From Clostridium sp. BJN0013 (GTDB lineage Bacteria > Bacillota > Clostridia > Clostridiales > Clostridiaceae), in contig NZ_CP162495.1 in the NCBI RefSeq assembly GCF_040939125.1, positions 1,612,001 through 1,676,000 of the forward strand: 64,000 nucleotides of DNA, written 5' to 3'. The notes beneath the pieces were generated by a model. It was not told the DNA's origin. It worked only from the letters and a program-made list of their open reading frames with translations, and did not search any database. The translations under genes and the position numbers were made by a program. Below, piece after piece: positions 16,559-24,201 of the stretch (positions within the stretch are counted from its first letter, which is position 1; the number at the start of each line of letters is the position of its first letter).

Positions 16559-16597
16559 GATCACTACTATTTATTCACATAAATAGTAGTGATTTGA
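16559..16597 (+). terminator. Hairpin after the 16241 gene
   Basis: ATCACTACTATTTA pairs perfectly with TAAATAGTAGTGAT around a short loop, but only a weak T-run follows. It probably separates the hypothetical gene from the lysS leader. Confidence 0.55.
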
Positions 16598-16637
16598 AGT
16601 AAGGACATATGTAATTTTTTTATGTTATAATCTTTTA

Positions 16638-16920
16638 AAGACTATGAAGAGAAGAGTAGATAAATATATGAATTTACAGAGAGCTCTACAAGGTGAGAAT
16701 GAGCAAGGATTTTTTTATTGAAGAAGGTCTCAGAGTTGCACACCGAGTCTGGCTTTAGAGGTAGGCTGTGACGGTATAACCCGTTATAAGTTATAGAGTA
16801 TACAATTAATTATGTACTTGAAGAGGTCTATGTGGCAACATATGGATAAACTGAGGTGGTACCACGAATATATAACTTTCGTCCTCAAGATTAAAATCTT
16901 GGAGGTGAAGTTTTTTTTAT
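16638..16920 (+). promoter_or_regulatory. T-box riboswitch leader of lysS
   Basis: An extended -10 (TGTTATAAT, TATAAT at 16626-16631) would start transcription near 16638. The leader has the stem I elements AGAGAAGAGTA and ACAGAGAGCTC, GGTGAGAATGAG, a candidate specifier region with two AAG triplets at 16721-16726 (Lys), the T-box TGAGGTGGTACCACG at 16852-16866 and a terminator at 16875-16917 (CCTCAAGAT/ATCTTGGAGG, then TTTTTTTT). Uncharged tRNA should bind the T-box and prevent termination. The Lys specifier is inferred from position and from the downstream gene. Confidence 0.92.
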
Positions 16921-16974
16921 TTGTCTAAAAATCTATTAAATCATAAATAAATATTTAAAGGTGGTATAGCTAAA

Positions 16975-18495
16975 ATGTATAAGGAATTTGAAAGTATAGA
17001 AAACTTAGAAAAGATAATGCCAGATTCAAATGAATTTGTAGCAGAAAGAGTTAAAAAGTTAAATAAGCTTTATGAATTGGGAGTTAATCCATATCCTTAT
17101 AGCTACAAAAATATAACTCATACTAAGGATATTTTTGATAACTTTGAAAATATAAAAGAAGAACAAGAATTCACATTAGCAGGAAGAGTTATGCTAATAA
17201 GAAGGATGGGAAATGCCACATTTGCCAATATTGTAGATGAAAAAGGAAATATACAAATATTCTTAAGTAAAAAGCTAATAGGTGCTAAAAGTTATAAAAT
17301 CTTAAAATTAATTGATGTAGGAGATATTATTGGAGTTGATGGAGCTGTATTTAAGACACAGACAGGTGAAATCACTATTAGAGTAAATCAGTTTGAATTA
17401 TTGTCAAAGTCCATTAGAACACTTCCAGAAAAATATCACGGTATACAAGATGCTGACTTAAGGCAAAGACATCGTTCATTAGATATGATAATGAATGAGG
17501 GTGTTAAAGAACGATTTATTAAACGTTCAAAAGCCATAACAGCTATCAGGGAATATTTAAACAATTTAAACTTTATTGAGGCAGATACTCCTATTCTGGA
17601 TACTAAATACGGTGGAGGAGAAGCAAAGCCATTTACAACATTTGTTAACGCATTGGATTGTAATGTATATATGAATGTTTCTCCAGAATTATATTTAAAA
17701 AGACTCATAGTTGGAGGAATTGAAAGAGTTTATACCTTTGCAAGAGCTTTTAGAAATGAGGGAATTGATAGAACACATTATCCAGAATTTAGCTTGTTTG
17801 AATGTTATATGTCTTATGCTGACTATAATGACATGATGAAACTTATGGAGAATATATATGAATATGTATTTAATAAGGTTAATGGAACAACAAAGATTCA
17901 GTATGGAGACGTAGAAATTGATTTTAAAGCTCCGTGGAAGAGAGCGAAGATGTGTGACCTTGTAAAAAAGGATACAGGAATTGATGTTGAGACACTTACC
18001 ATGGAAGAAATTATTAAAAGTATTAAGGACAATGAGCTCTTAATAGAAAGTCAAAATGAGGGGTTAGTTATTGATGAATGTTCAAAGGGAGAATTAATAA
18101 TTAATTTGTTTGAAGTGTATTCTGAAAAGAAACTAATTCAACCAACCTTTGTTATAGACTTTCCTGAAGAATCTTCTCCGTTATGTAAGATTCATAGACA
18201 TAACTCGGATTTAATTGAAAGGTTTGAACCTTATGCTTATGGTGTTGAGCTTGGGAACGCTTATTCAGAACTTAATGACCCATTGAAGCAAAGAATACTT
18301 TTGCATGAACAAGCGTCAAAACTAAGAGCTGGGCTTGAAACAGCAAGTCCAATGGATGAGGAATTCGCTGTTGCTATCGATACTGCAATGCCACCAACTG
18401 GAGGATTAGGAATAGGTATTGATAGAATGATAATGTTTCTTACTGGTTCTTATACCATAAAAGATATTATAGCATTTCCTCTAATTAAAAGATAA
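16975..18495 (+). CDS. lysS: Lysyl-tRNA synthetase, class II
   Basis: 506 residues, the usual LysRS length. The N-terminal anticodon-binding OB fold covers about residues 60-160 (LAGRVMLIRRMGNATFANI). The class II core shows motif 2 as FRNEGIDRTHYPEFSLFE and motif 3 as GGLGIGIDRMIMFLTG. It should charge tRNA-Lys. Compared with the housekeeping form, motif 2 has THYPEFSLFECY in place of the usual HNPEFTM and the block before it reads VYTFARAFRNEG instead of VFEINRNFRNEG, so it looks like a diverged second copy. It is alone behind the T-box and has its own terminator, in element A cargo. Confidence 0.93.
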   Translation: MYKEFESIENLEKIMPDSNEFVAERVKKLNKLYELGVNPYPYSYKNITHTKDIFDNFENIKEEQEFTLAGRVMLIRRMGNATFANIVDEKGNIQIFLSKKLIGAKSYKILKLIDVGDIIGVDGAVFKTQTGEITIRVNQFELLSKSIRTLPEKYHGIQDADLRQRHRSLDMIMNEGVKERFIKRSKAITAIREYLNNLNFIEADTPILDTKYGGGEAKPFTTFVNALDCNVYMNVSPELYLKRLIVGGIERVYTFARAFRNEGIDRTHYPEFSLFECYMSYADYNDMMKLMENIYEYVFNKVNGTTKIQYGDVEIDFKAPWKRAKMCDLVKKDTGIDVETLTMEEIIKSIKDNELLIESQNEGLVIDECSKGELIINLFEVYSEKKLIQPTFVIDFPEESSPLCKIHRHNSDLIERFEPYAYGVELGNAYSELNDPLKQRILLHEQASKLRAGLETASPMDEEFAVAIDTAMPPTGGLGIGIDRMIMFLTGSYTIKDIIAFPLIKR

Positions 18496-18524
18496 TAATA
18501 AAATAATATATACAATATAAGAAA

Positions 18525-18568
18525 AAGGACTCATATCACTGATAAAAAGTGTTGATATGAGTCCTTCT
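18525..18568 (+). terminator. Terminator of lysS
   Basis: AAGGACTCATATCA pairs with TTGATATGAGTCCTT, a stem of about 14 bp, followed by CTGTTGTT. It lies 30 bases after the lysS stop. Confidence 0.8.
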
Positions 18569-18921
18569 GTTGTTATATGTTATTTAATTTTTTATATGTA
18601 TTTTTAGTTACAAAAAATTTTAATAATGATATATTCTTAGTTGATGGAAGGTTTTCTTTAACTTAATTGACTCAAGTTTAATTAATTCGCATTAATTCAC
18701 TTTTGTGATATTTTATATATTCAGTAAGTTATGTTAACTTAAAATTTATACTAAATATTTAATAATAAACAAATACTAAAGTTAGAATTACAATATTTTC
18801 TCTAACGAGTAAAAATAAAACTCAAATTATAAAATTTGAGTAATATTATTACAAAAAGAATTATATTCATTTACCAATCCTAAATCTTCTCAAGTTCTTC
18901 TATATTTATTCTTCAGTCCAT
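18569..18921. other. Noncoding stretch before the repressor 3' end
   Basis: No gene is evident. A small hairpin at 18819-18842 (ACTCAAATT/AATTTGAGT) resembles the one at 62030-62050 in element B and probably ends leftward transcription from the repressor operon. Confidence 0.4.
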
Positions 18922-19716
18922 TCAACAAATGTCTTGATCCAAAATGGCTGAGCTTTCGTCTTTACCAGCATCCATACTTTGCTTAAGTTTAAGCAATTCA
19001 ATATATTTTTCAGCTTCCTTTTTTAAATCATCATCCAAAGAAGATATATCATCTAATATTTTTTTATCTTTATCTGAGTATTTTTTTGGAATGTTGCTTT
19101 CAATTTCCGGTTCTTTTTTATCTGTATTACCTAGTAGATAATCTACTGAAACAGTAAAATATTTAGCTAATTTTAATAGCATTTCGGGATCTGGCATACT
19201 TCTCCCTTGTTCATAATATCCATAACCACTTTTAGATATTCCTATGGCTTTAGCAACATCTTCTTGCTTTACATTTTTAGCATATCTTAGTTTTTTTAAA
19301 GCAGTGGAAATTTTTACATCCATCTTAGCTGGTTCTGAAACTTGTTCTATATTACTATGAGTATTTTTATTATTTAGCATTAATTGTATTAGTTTTAATC
19401 TCTCTGGATCTTTCTTGATTTCCTCTAATAGTTCATTATAACTCATCTTAGTTAATTTATCAGGGTATAATTCTGATAATGCTTTATGTAAAAATGCACT
19501 AGAACCACATTCCGGATCAATAATAGAACCTGCTAATTGATCCAATGTAACATTAAAAAATTTAGCAAGCATTTTTAACGTTTCTAAATCTGGTTCTCTC
19601 CTACCAGTTTCATAATGAGCATAAGTAGCTCTATTTATATTTAATAGTTTACTCAATTCATCTTGTGTTAATCCTTTTCTAGTTCTAAGTTCTTTTAAAT
19701 TATGTGCTATATTCAT
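18922..19716 (-). CDS. Prophage repressor with two XRE helix-turn-helix domains
   Basis: 264 residues. Two complete HTH_3 domains are visible: residues 5-60 (LKELRTRKGLTQDELSKLL, NRATYAHYETGRREPD) and 143-197 (LRYAKNVKQEDVAKAI, KSGYGYYEQGRSMPDPEMLLKL, then YFTVSVDYLLGN). The C-terminus is an acidic/basic helix (LDDDLKKEAEKYIELLKLKQ). Tandem HTH repressors are rare. It is divergent from the Cro-like gene at 19879 and the shared region holds repeated GATACAAAA sites. The C-terminal 60 residues are copied in the truncated gene at 60670-60885. Confidence 0.88.
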   Translation of the reverse strand: MNIAHNLKELRTRKGLTQDELSKLLNINRATYAHYETGRREPDLETLKMLAKFFNVTLDQLAGSIIDPECGSSAFLHKALSELYPDKLTKMSYNELLEEIKKDPERLKLIQLMLNNKNTHSNIEQVSEPAKMDVKISTALKKLRYAKNVKQEDVAKAIGISKSGYGYYEQGRSMPDPEMLLKLAKYFTVSVDYLLGNTDKKEPEIESNIPKKYSDKDKKILDDISSLDDDLKKEAEKYIELLKLKQSMDAGKDESSAILDQDIC

Positions 19717-19737
19717 AAATTACACCTCACTTTATAT

Positions 19738-19852
19738 TATCAAAAAATGATACAAAAACAAACACATGATACAAAAAGTATATTTTTTTGTAAAGCATAT
19801 TGACAACGATACAAAAAGCAACTATAATCTAAACATAGATACAAAATGTATC
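19738..19852. promoter_or_regulatory. Divergent control region with GATACAAAA operators
   Basis: GATACAAAA occurs at 19749, 19768, 19808 and 19838. The last is nearly palindromic (GATACAAAATGTATC). A textbook promoter, TTGACA (19800-19805), 17-base spacer, TATAAT (19823-19828), drives the gene at 19879 and has an operator inside its spacer. The repressor at 18922 is the likely ligand protein. Confidence 0.75.
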
Positions 19853-19878
19853 AAAAAATATTTAGAAAGGAGAAACGT

Positions 19879-20118
19879 ATGAAGAAGTATAGTCTAAAAG
19901 AACTCAGAGTTAAAAAGAATAAAACTCAAAAAGAGATTTCAAAAGCTATAGAAATAAATCGTGCTACATACTCGCATTATGAAAATGGATTAAGAATTCC
20001 TAAAATTGATATAGCAGGTAAACTTGCATCATATTTTGGTGTCATGGTAGAAAATATTAATTTTTTACCCCAAAATGATACAATAAGCCACAATAAGCAA
20101 AAGGAGATAGCGAGCTAA
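19879..20118 (+). CDS. XRE family regulator (Cro-like)
   Basis: 79 residues, ATG after AAAGGAGAAACGT. One HTH_3 domain covers residues 4-58 (LKELRVKKNKTQKEISKAIEI, NRATYSHYENGLRIPK). It is the divergent partner of the tandem-HTH repressor and the first gene of the rightward early transcript, as Cro is in lambdoid phages. Its TAA overlaps the next ATG (TAATG). Confidence 0.85.
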   Translation: MKKYSLKELRVKKNKTQKEISKAIEINRATYSHYENGLRIPKIDIAGKLASYFGVMVENINFLPQNDTISHNKQKEIAS

Positions 20119-20234
20119 TGATTAAATTAGTATTCCTAGAGCCTAACAAAATTGATGCTGTTCCTTTTACAACTTCAAAAGTAATTGCTGATAACGGTAA
20201 AGTAAAACACGACACAGTTCAAGTAAAAAATTAA
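20118..20234 (+). pseudogene. Rha-like antirepressor, N-terminal remnant
   Basis: 38 codons reading EPNKIDAVPFTTSKVIAD and KVKHDTVQ. The PFTTSKVIAD...KHDTVQ block resembles the start of Rha/AntA-type antirepressor DNA-binding domains (TTSxxIAE...H). The frame ends before the second helix, so this is either a truncated antirepressor or a tiny derived protein. It starts by TAATG coupling with the Cro-like gene. Confidence 0.5.
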
Positions 20235-20407
20235 TTTTCTTTAATTTTAATATTTCCATTTTCTTCTTCAAAATTTCTAATACATTCTTCAACTAAATAT
20301 TCTATCTGCATGGAAATGGAACGCTTATTTCTATCTGAAATATATTTTATTTTTTCAAAATTTTCTTCTTGTAATCTCAAAGTGAAAACTCTTTTATTTG
20401 TAGCCAT
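20231..20407 (-). CDS. Ribbon-helix-helix protein
   Basis: 58 residues beginning MATNKRVFTLRLQEENFEKI and continuing SDRNKRSISMQIEYLVEECI. This is an Arc/MetJ-like fold: a beta strand (RVFTLRL) and two helices, the second starting with RSIS. It is divergent from a second such gene at 20538. It probably binds DNA and regulates its own promoter. The 3' end overlaps the remnant at 20118 by four bases. Confidence 0.75.
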   Translation of the reverse strand: MATNKRVFTLRLQEENFEKIKYISDRNKRSISMQIEYLVEECIRNFEEENGNIKIKEN

Positions 20408-20537
20408 ATATAATACACCTCTTTGATGATTTTAAAATGATATCACTATAGTATCATTTTTAGAAAATATTTCATACTGCCATATTGACATTTAAGTGAC
20501 ATCACTATATAATGAGGATAAAGGTGGTGATAGTAAA

Positions 20538-20744
20538 GTGATAGCACCTAACAAAAAACAAACTACTTTAAGAATACCTAAAGAACTTGATGAAACACTA
20601 ACAAACAAAGCTAAGGAATTAGGAATATCTAAAAATGCGTATATATTAATGATTATAACGAATTTTTGTGATAAGCCTTTATTTAGCAAAGGGGCAACAA
20701 TATTAAAAGAAACAATAACTCAGAAGGAGGCAGTAAACCAATGA
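20538..20744 (+). CDS. Ribbon-helix-helix protein
   Basis: 68 residues from a GTG at 20538, placed 9 bases after AAGGTGG; the frame is open from 20496 but lacks a ribosome site there. KKQTTLRIPKELDETLTNKA is the beta strand and first helix, KELGISKNAYILMII the second. It overlaps the GIY-YIG gene by four bases and is probably co-transcribed with it. Confidence 0.75.
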   Translation: MIAPNKKQTTLRIPKELDETLTNKAKELGISKNAYILMIITNFCDKPLFSKGATILKETITQKEAVNQ

Positions 20745-21325
20745 ATAAACTAGGTCATGTATATATTGTGGACAATGGTTTAGGAAACGTTAAAATAGGC
20801 AGAACTATAAATCCACAAAAACGGTTAAGAGACATAGAAACTCAATCTGGTATAGTTGCAAGAAACAGTTATTTGTCTCCCATGTGTTCCAATTATAGAG
20901 AGTTAGAAACAATAGCTCATGATAAATTTAGAAATTATTGGTTAATAGGAGAATGGTTTAAAATCGACTTTGTAACAGCTAAAAATTTCTTATCAACTTG
21001 CAATTTTCAAATTAATAACGAGATTTCAGAAGTTGAACCTGAGTTTAATATATTTAGCAAGGAAATTGCTATATTAAAAATCGGCAATTACATCACAGAT
21101 TTAATTAATGCAAAAATGGATTCGTTGATTCTTGAAATAAACATATACAAAGGTATACATGGTGCTATCCCAAATGAATTAAAGCAAAAAGCTCTTAATA
21201 TCATAAAAACAAGTGAACATTGTGAAACTCACGTTGAAAATCAAATATCAGTCCTTATTGATTTTGGCAATGACTATAAAGCCATAAAAGCAATACTTGA
21301 GAAAAAATATTTGATGTCAGCTTAA
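20741..21325 (+). CDS. GIY-YIG-type protein (T5orf172/MUG113-like)
   Basis: 194 residues. The N-terminal 90 residues contain GHVYIVDNGLGNVKIGRT and later ELETIAHDKFRNYWLIGEWFKI, the pattern of T5orf172 domains of the GIY-YIG nuclease superfamily. The remainder is helical with no motif I recognise. Phages carry such proteins near their antirepressors. Activity is not certain, as the family includes inactive forms. Confidence 0.75.
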   Translation: MNKLGHVYIVDNGLGNVKIGRTINPQKRLRDIETQSGIVARNSYLSPMCSNYRELETIAHDKFRNYWLIGEWFKIDFVTAKNFLSTCNFQINNEISEVEPEFNIFSKEIAILKIGNYITDLINAKMDSLILEINIYKGIHGAIPNELKQKALNIIKTSEHCETHVENQISVLIDFGNDYKAIKAILEKKYLMSA

Positions 21326-21621
21326 TTCTCAGATGTAGAAAACTTGTTAAAGTTTTCAAGAAAATTATAAGCTTTTTCGCCTTTAGTTACAGCAGCTTTA
21401 ATCGATTTTACATCACCGGATAATTCAGCAACAGCATGGGTTAAATTATCTATTTCAGCCTTATGTACCTGTGAATTATGTTCAAGAGCTTTGAGTATTA
21501 GGGTATTTTCTTGAACTTGAGATTGAAGGCCATTAAATTTTGATTCAATACCATCAAGGCGTTCATTAGTCTTATTTTGAGAGTCAAGTATTTGTTGTAA
21601 TAGTTTCTCGGTAGAAGGCAT
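21322..21621 (-). CDS. Coiled-coil phage protein, family copy 1
   Basis: 99 residues, heptad-like throughout (ILDSQNKTNERLDGIESKF, ENTLILKALEHNSQVHKAEI). It ends in KGEKAYNFLENF. Related proteins lie at 62417-62788 (KGEKAYDFIKEL end) and 63669-63977 (LESKFDGLQSQTSENTQILKALEH), each next to an XRE gene. Function unknown; the repeated link with XRE genes suggests a regulatory partner. Overlaps the GIY-YIG gene end by four bases in convergent orientation. Confidence 0.65.
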   Translation of the reverse strand: MPSTEKLLQQILDSQNKTNERLDGIESKFNGLQSQVQENTLILKALEHNSQVHKAEIDNLTHAVAELSGDVKSIKAAVTKGEKAYNFLENFNKFSTSEN

Positions 21622-21643
21622 TTATATCATATCCTTTCAGAAT

Positions 21644-21955
21644 TTATTTTAGGGATTGTATAAATTTAGATAACAACTCCAATTGTTCTGGAGTTAAATC
21701 TTTAGCACTATTTAAAAGTTCCTTGAGTTCAGAGGTAAGAACTATAGGGTCTGAATTATCATCATTGAAAAACTCAGAAAGAGTAATAGAGAAAACCTCG
21801 CATATTTTCATAATGGTATCAAATTGAGCAGTATTAACGTTATTTTCTATTCTGCTTAATTGAGCCTGAGATATACCAATTTTATTTGATAATTCTGTAG
21901 TAGTTATATTATTAAATTTTCGTAACTCTCTAATTCTATTACCGATATTAAACAT
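21644..21955 (-). CDS. XRE family regulator
   Basis: 103 residues with an HTH at residues 5-60 (IRELRKFNNITTTELSNKIGIS, QAQLSRIENNVNTAQ). The C-terminus LTSELKELLNSAKDLTPEQLELLSKFIQSLK is a short oligomerisation helix pair also present in the neighbour at 21964-22266, so the two arose by duplication. They are separated by 8 bases and form an operon. Confidence 0.85.
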   Translation of the reverse strand: MFNIGNRIRELRKFNNITTTELSNKIGISQAQLSRIENNVNTAQFDTIMKICEVFSITLSEFFNDDNSDPIVLTSELKELLNSAKDLTPEQLELLSKFIQSLK

Positions 21956-21963
21956 TTTATCAC

Positions 21964-22266
21964 CTATTTCATATTTTTGACGAGTTGAGATAACAATTGA
22001 ATCTGTTCAGGTGATAGATTTTTAATATCTTTTAAAAGTTCTTTAAATTCACGAGGTAATACAATATTTTCATCCTCAGTAAAAAATTCAGCTAGTGAAA
22101 TATTAAAGACATCTAATATCTTTGAAAGTTTCTCTATAGTAGGATTGCTTTTGCCGGATTCAATATCACTTAAATATGATTGAGCAATACCAGCCTCTTT
22201 GGAAAGTTTGGTCGTAGAGTAATTATTTAATAATCTTAGTGATTTAATTTTTTTACCAATGTTCAT
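21964..22266 (-). CDS. XRE family regulator (duplicate of 21644-21955)
   Basis: 100 residues from the ATG at 22266 (TTG at 22275 is possible). The HTH covers residues 3-58 (IKSLRLLNNYSTTKLSKEAGIA, QSYLSDIESGKSNPT), and the tail REFKELLKDIKNLSPEQIQLLSQLVKNMK is shared with its neighbour. It is divergent from the XRE gene at 22453. The intergenic region carries ATCGAT-centred palindromes that are its likely operators. Confidence 0.85.
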   Translation of the reverse strand: MNIGKKIKSLRLLNNYSTTKLSKEAGIAQSYLSDIESGKSNPTIEKLSKILDVFNISLAEFFTEDENIVLPREFKELLKDIKNLSPEQIQLLSQLVKNMK

Positions 22267-22282
22267 ATTAATCAATCCTTTT

Positions 22283-22440
22283 ATCGATATATCTATAATT
22301 ATTATATGATTGCTTAAACTTTAAATCAATAAAAAATAAAGAAATTTAAAGCCTAAGAGAGATAATATCAAACGATCAATCTATATATCGATTATATTAT
22401 TTTACATTTAATCGATATAACGATAAAATTAAAACATAGG
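22283..22440. promoter_or_regulatory. Operator region between divergent XRE genes
   Basis: Repeated ATCGAT-centred A+T palindromes occur: TATCGATATATCTATA near 22281, CTATATATCGATTATATT near 22381 and AATCGATATAACGATAAA near 22410. They lie between the starts at 22266 (minus) and 22453 (plus), as expected for a repressor/Cro switch. Confidence 0.55.
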
Positions 22441-22452
22441 AGGTATCTCAAA

Positions 22453-22671
22453 GTGAAAATTATAAAATTATTACGGCAAGAAAAAAACATCAGTCAAAAT
22501 AAACTGGCTAGGATTGCAGGAATCTCACAATCTTTATTGAGTGATATTGAATCTGATAAAGTAAGTCCTACAATCGATAAATTAAAAAGCATATCTCAAG
22601 CTTTACAAGTACCAGTAAGTAAGCTACTAGAGCTAGACGAAACAGATTCAACTCAAAAGGAAGTAGTATAG
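22453..22671 (+). CDS. XRE family regulator
   Basis: 72 residues, GTG start after GGAGG. One HTH spans residues 3-58 (IKLLRQEKNISQNKLARIAGIS, QSLLSDIESDKVSPT). The recognition helix and DIES block are close to the divergent gene at 21964, so they probably share operators. It begins a rightward group. Confidence 0.85.
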   Translation: MKIIKLLRQEKNISQNKLARIAGISQSLLSDIESDKVSPTIDKLKSISQALQVPVSKLLELDETDSTQKEVV

Positions 22672-22784
22672 CCAACTCATTTAATTAAATATAGCAAATT
22701 TAAAGGTAGATATAAATATGGTAAAATCTACATTTCAAAAAATATCTATCAGAGATTCTACAGCGAAGGGAGGTGACAGAAAGA

Positions 22785-23300
22785 ATGATAGGAACTGCGA
22801 TAAAGGAAGCTAGGGAAGAAAGGGGGATGACACAGGAGCAGTTGGGTCAGATGAGTTTTTTATCAGACAAGACAATTTCAGCAATAGAAACAGGCGGAAG
22901 AAATCTTACAAAAGATAATTTGAGGATTATATGCAAGGAGTTGGACAATCCCTTTATATATTTTCAAGCCGTTAGTGAAGTAACAGGAGATGTATTTAAT
23001 ATTAATTGGCTGGATGGAGAAGCTGCCGACTTGCACAGGGCAGCAGTAAGAGAAAAAGCGATAGAAGAACTTGATGAAGCAATACAGGCTATATCTTTGG
23101 TCAAAACTTCTAAAAATCCAAAGACATGCACTATGGAAGATGTTCAAAACATAGTTGAAAGCATTCAAGAAACCATAGATGTATATAATGCAAGTGCAAT
23201 TTATATAGCAGTTATGTGTAAGGAATTTAATTTAAACATTCAGGAGATGTTTAAAGTTCAGAAAGAAAAGCTCATTAGTAGAAAATACATCAAAAGATAG
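22785..23300 (+). CDS. XRE family regulator with helical C-terminal domain
   Basis: 171 residues from the ATG at 22785, 11 bases after GGGAGG (the GTG at 22773 overlaps that site). The HTH is at residues 3-58 (IKEAREERGMTQEQLGQMSFLS, DKTISAIETGGRNLT). The remainder is a helical domain (REKAIEELDEAIQAI, MEDVQNIVESIQETIDVYNAS) seen in other clostridial phage regulators. It leads the operon of small early genes that runs to 25075. Confidence 0.83.
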   Translation: MIGTAIKEAREERGMTQEQLGQMSFLSDKTISAIETGGRNLTKDNLRIICKELDNPFIYFQAVSEVTGDVFNINWLDGEAADLHRAAVREKAIEELDEAIQAISLVKTSKNPKTCTMEDVQNIVESIQETIDVYNASAIYIAVMCKEFNLNIQEMFKVQKEKLISRKYIKR

Positions 23301-23311
23301 GAGGTACTTAT

Positions 23312-23470
23312 ATGTATTCAGCAATTGTATCACTACCGAAGGACAGGACAGAACTTGTTAAGAAGTTTTCTATACTTCTTGCAGATGCAGTATCAGAAGA
23401 GTTAACACACGACGAACTTGGGTATCTGATATCTGAATTTGATAGGAGACAGGGAAGTAAAGAAAGGTAG
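23312..23470 (+). CDS. Small phage protein, paralog of 9354-9515
   Basis: 52 residues, MYSAIVSLPKDRTELVKKF then LLADAVSEELTHDELG and EFDRRQG. The ribosome site is AGGAGG. It differs from the copy beside the recombinase mainly in residues 10-22 and the last residues. Function unknown. Confidence 0.7.
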   Translation: MYSAIVSLPKDRTELVKKFSILLADAVSEELTHDELGYLISEFDRRQGSKER

Positions 23471-23478
23471 GCGACAAA

Positions 23479-23634
23479 ATGACAAACCTAAGAAAACTGT
23501 CCAAAAGGCAGGAGGAAGTACTAAGAGATATGGGTAAAAACCCAAAGGACTACTTAAGGTTTTCACAGGATATGGAGAGCTTCACACCAGTGGATGTCAA
23601 GACTAAAAAGGTACTTAAGGCGATTAGGTATTAG
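23479..23634 (+). CDS. Small phage protein
   Basis: 51 residues, basic: LRKLSKRQEEVLRDMGKNP followed by DYLRFSQDMESF and a terminal KKVLKAIRY. This resembles the short DUF6906-type proteins common in clostridial phages, with the GKNPKDYL core. No function is known. It is spaced 8 bases from its neighbour and in the same operon. Confidence 0.65.
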   Translation: MTNLRKLSKRQEEVLRDMGKNPKDYLRFSQDMESFTPVDVKTKKVLKAIRY

Positions 23635-23649
23635 GGAGGGAGGAATAAA

Positions 23650-23850
23650 ATGTTCAATCAACGATATAGAGCTTATCTCAAGGCTACAGGTACAGACCCA
23701 AGTAAGGTAAGAGGATATCAATATATACTTTGGGTGAATGATATGTGGTATGAGTTTATGAAGGAGAAAGGCATTAAGGATGACTATAACTTAAACGGAA
23801 GATTTGGGTCTGAATTTGATAATTGGTTGGAAAGGAGAATAGGTGCATGA
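23650..23850 (+). CDS. Small phage protein
   Basis: 66 residues rich in aromatic amino acids (QRYRAYLKATG, YQYILWVNDMWYEF, EFDNWLERRIG). Ribosome site GGGAGGGAGG. Its stop overlaps the next start (ATGA). I do not recognise a family; many Firmicute phages carry similar ORFs between the regulator and recombination genes. Confidence 0.65.
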   Translation: MFNQRYRAYLKATGTDPSKVRGYQYILWVNDMWYEFMKEKGIKDDYNLNGRFGSEFDNWLERRIGA

Positions 23851-24026
23851 TAAGAAAATTATTCCAAGATTCCGGCATTCAAGTGACTGACCAAGAGTTC
23901 AAAGAAATAATGCAAATTACCACAGACGACATAAGGGAAAACAGGGTTAAGTTCGGTAAAAAGACAAGCTTGCAGCAGATGTTTACTATTGCGAAAAGAA
24001 GTTTAAAAGTGCTGATGAGTGCTTGA
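23847..24026 (+). CDS. Small phage protein
   Basis: 59 residues, MIRKLFQDSGIQVTDQEFK, then TTDDIRENRVKFGKKTS. It is helical and charged. It starts inside the stop of the gene before it (ATGA) with GAAAGGAG upstream. Function unknown. Confidence 0.6.
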   Translation: MIRKLFQDSGIQVTDQEFKEIMQITTDDIRENRVKFGKKTSLQQMFTIAKRSLKVLMSA

Positions 24027-24039
24027 AGGAGGCCAATAG

Positions 24040-24189
24040 ATGAGAGATAAGAAGTTTGTAAAGCTGCAGAAGGAAAACAAAAATCTAAAAGCACTTTTAG
24101 AAGAAAGCTTTGATTTTATAGAATTCTACAGAGAAAGAGCAAGGTACTTGGAAGGCGTGTACAAGCAGTTGGATATTAAGAAGGATTAG
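24040..24189 (+). CDS. Small coiled-coil phage protein
   Basis: 49 residues, predicted as one long helix (FVKLQKENKNLKALLEES, FYRERARYLEGVYKQL). Ribosome site AAGGAGG with 6-base spacing. Too short for most gene callers. Function unknown. Confidence 0.6.
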   Translation: MRDKKFVKLQKENKNLKALLEESFDFIEFYRERARYLEGVYKQLDIKKD

Positions 24190-24201
24190 GAGGCGTAGCA
24201 G

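Noticed and set aside
16640-16870. A tRNA gene in the lysS leader
   Set aside because: No TTCGAATC arm or CCA-ended cloverleaf; the T-box sequence and terminator explain the structure.
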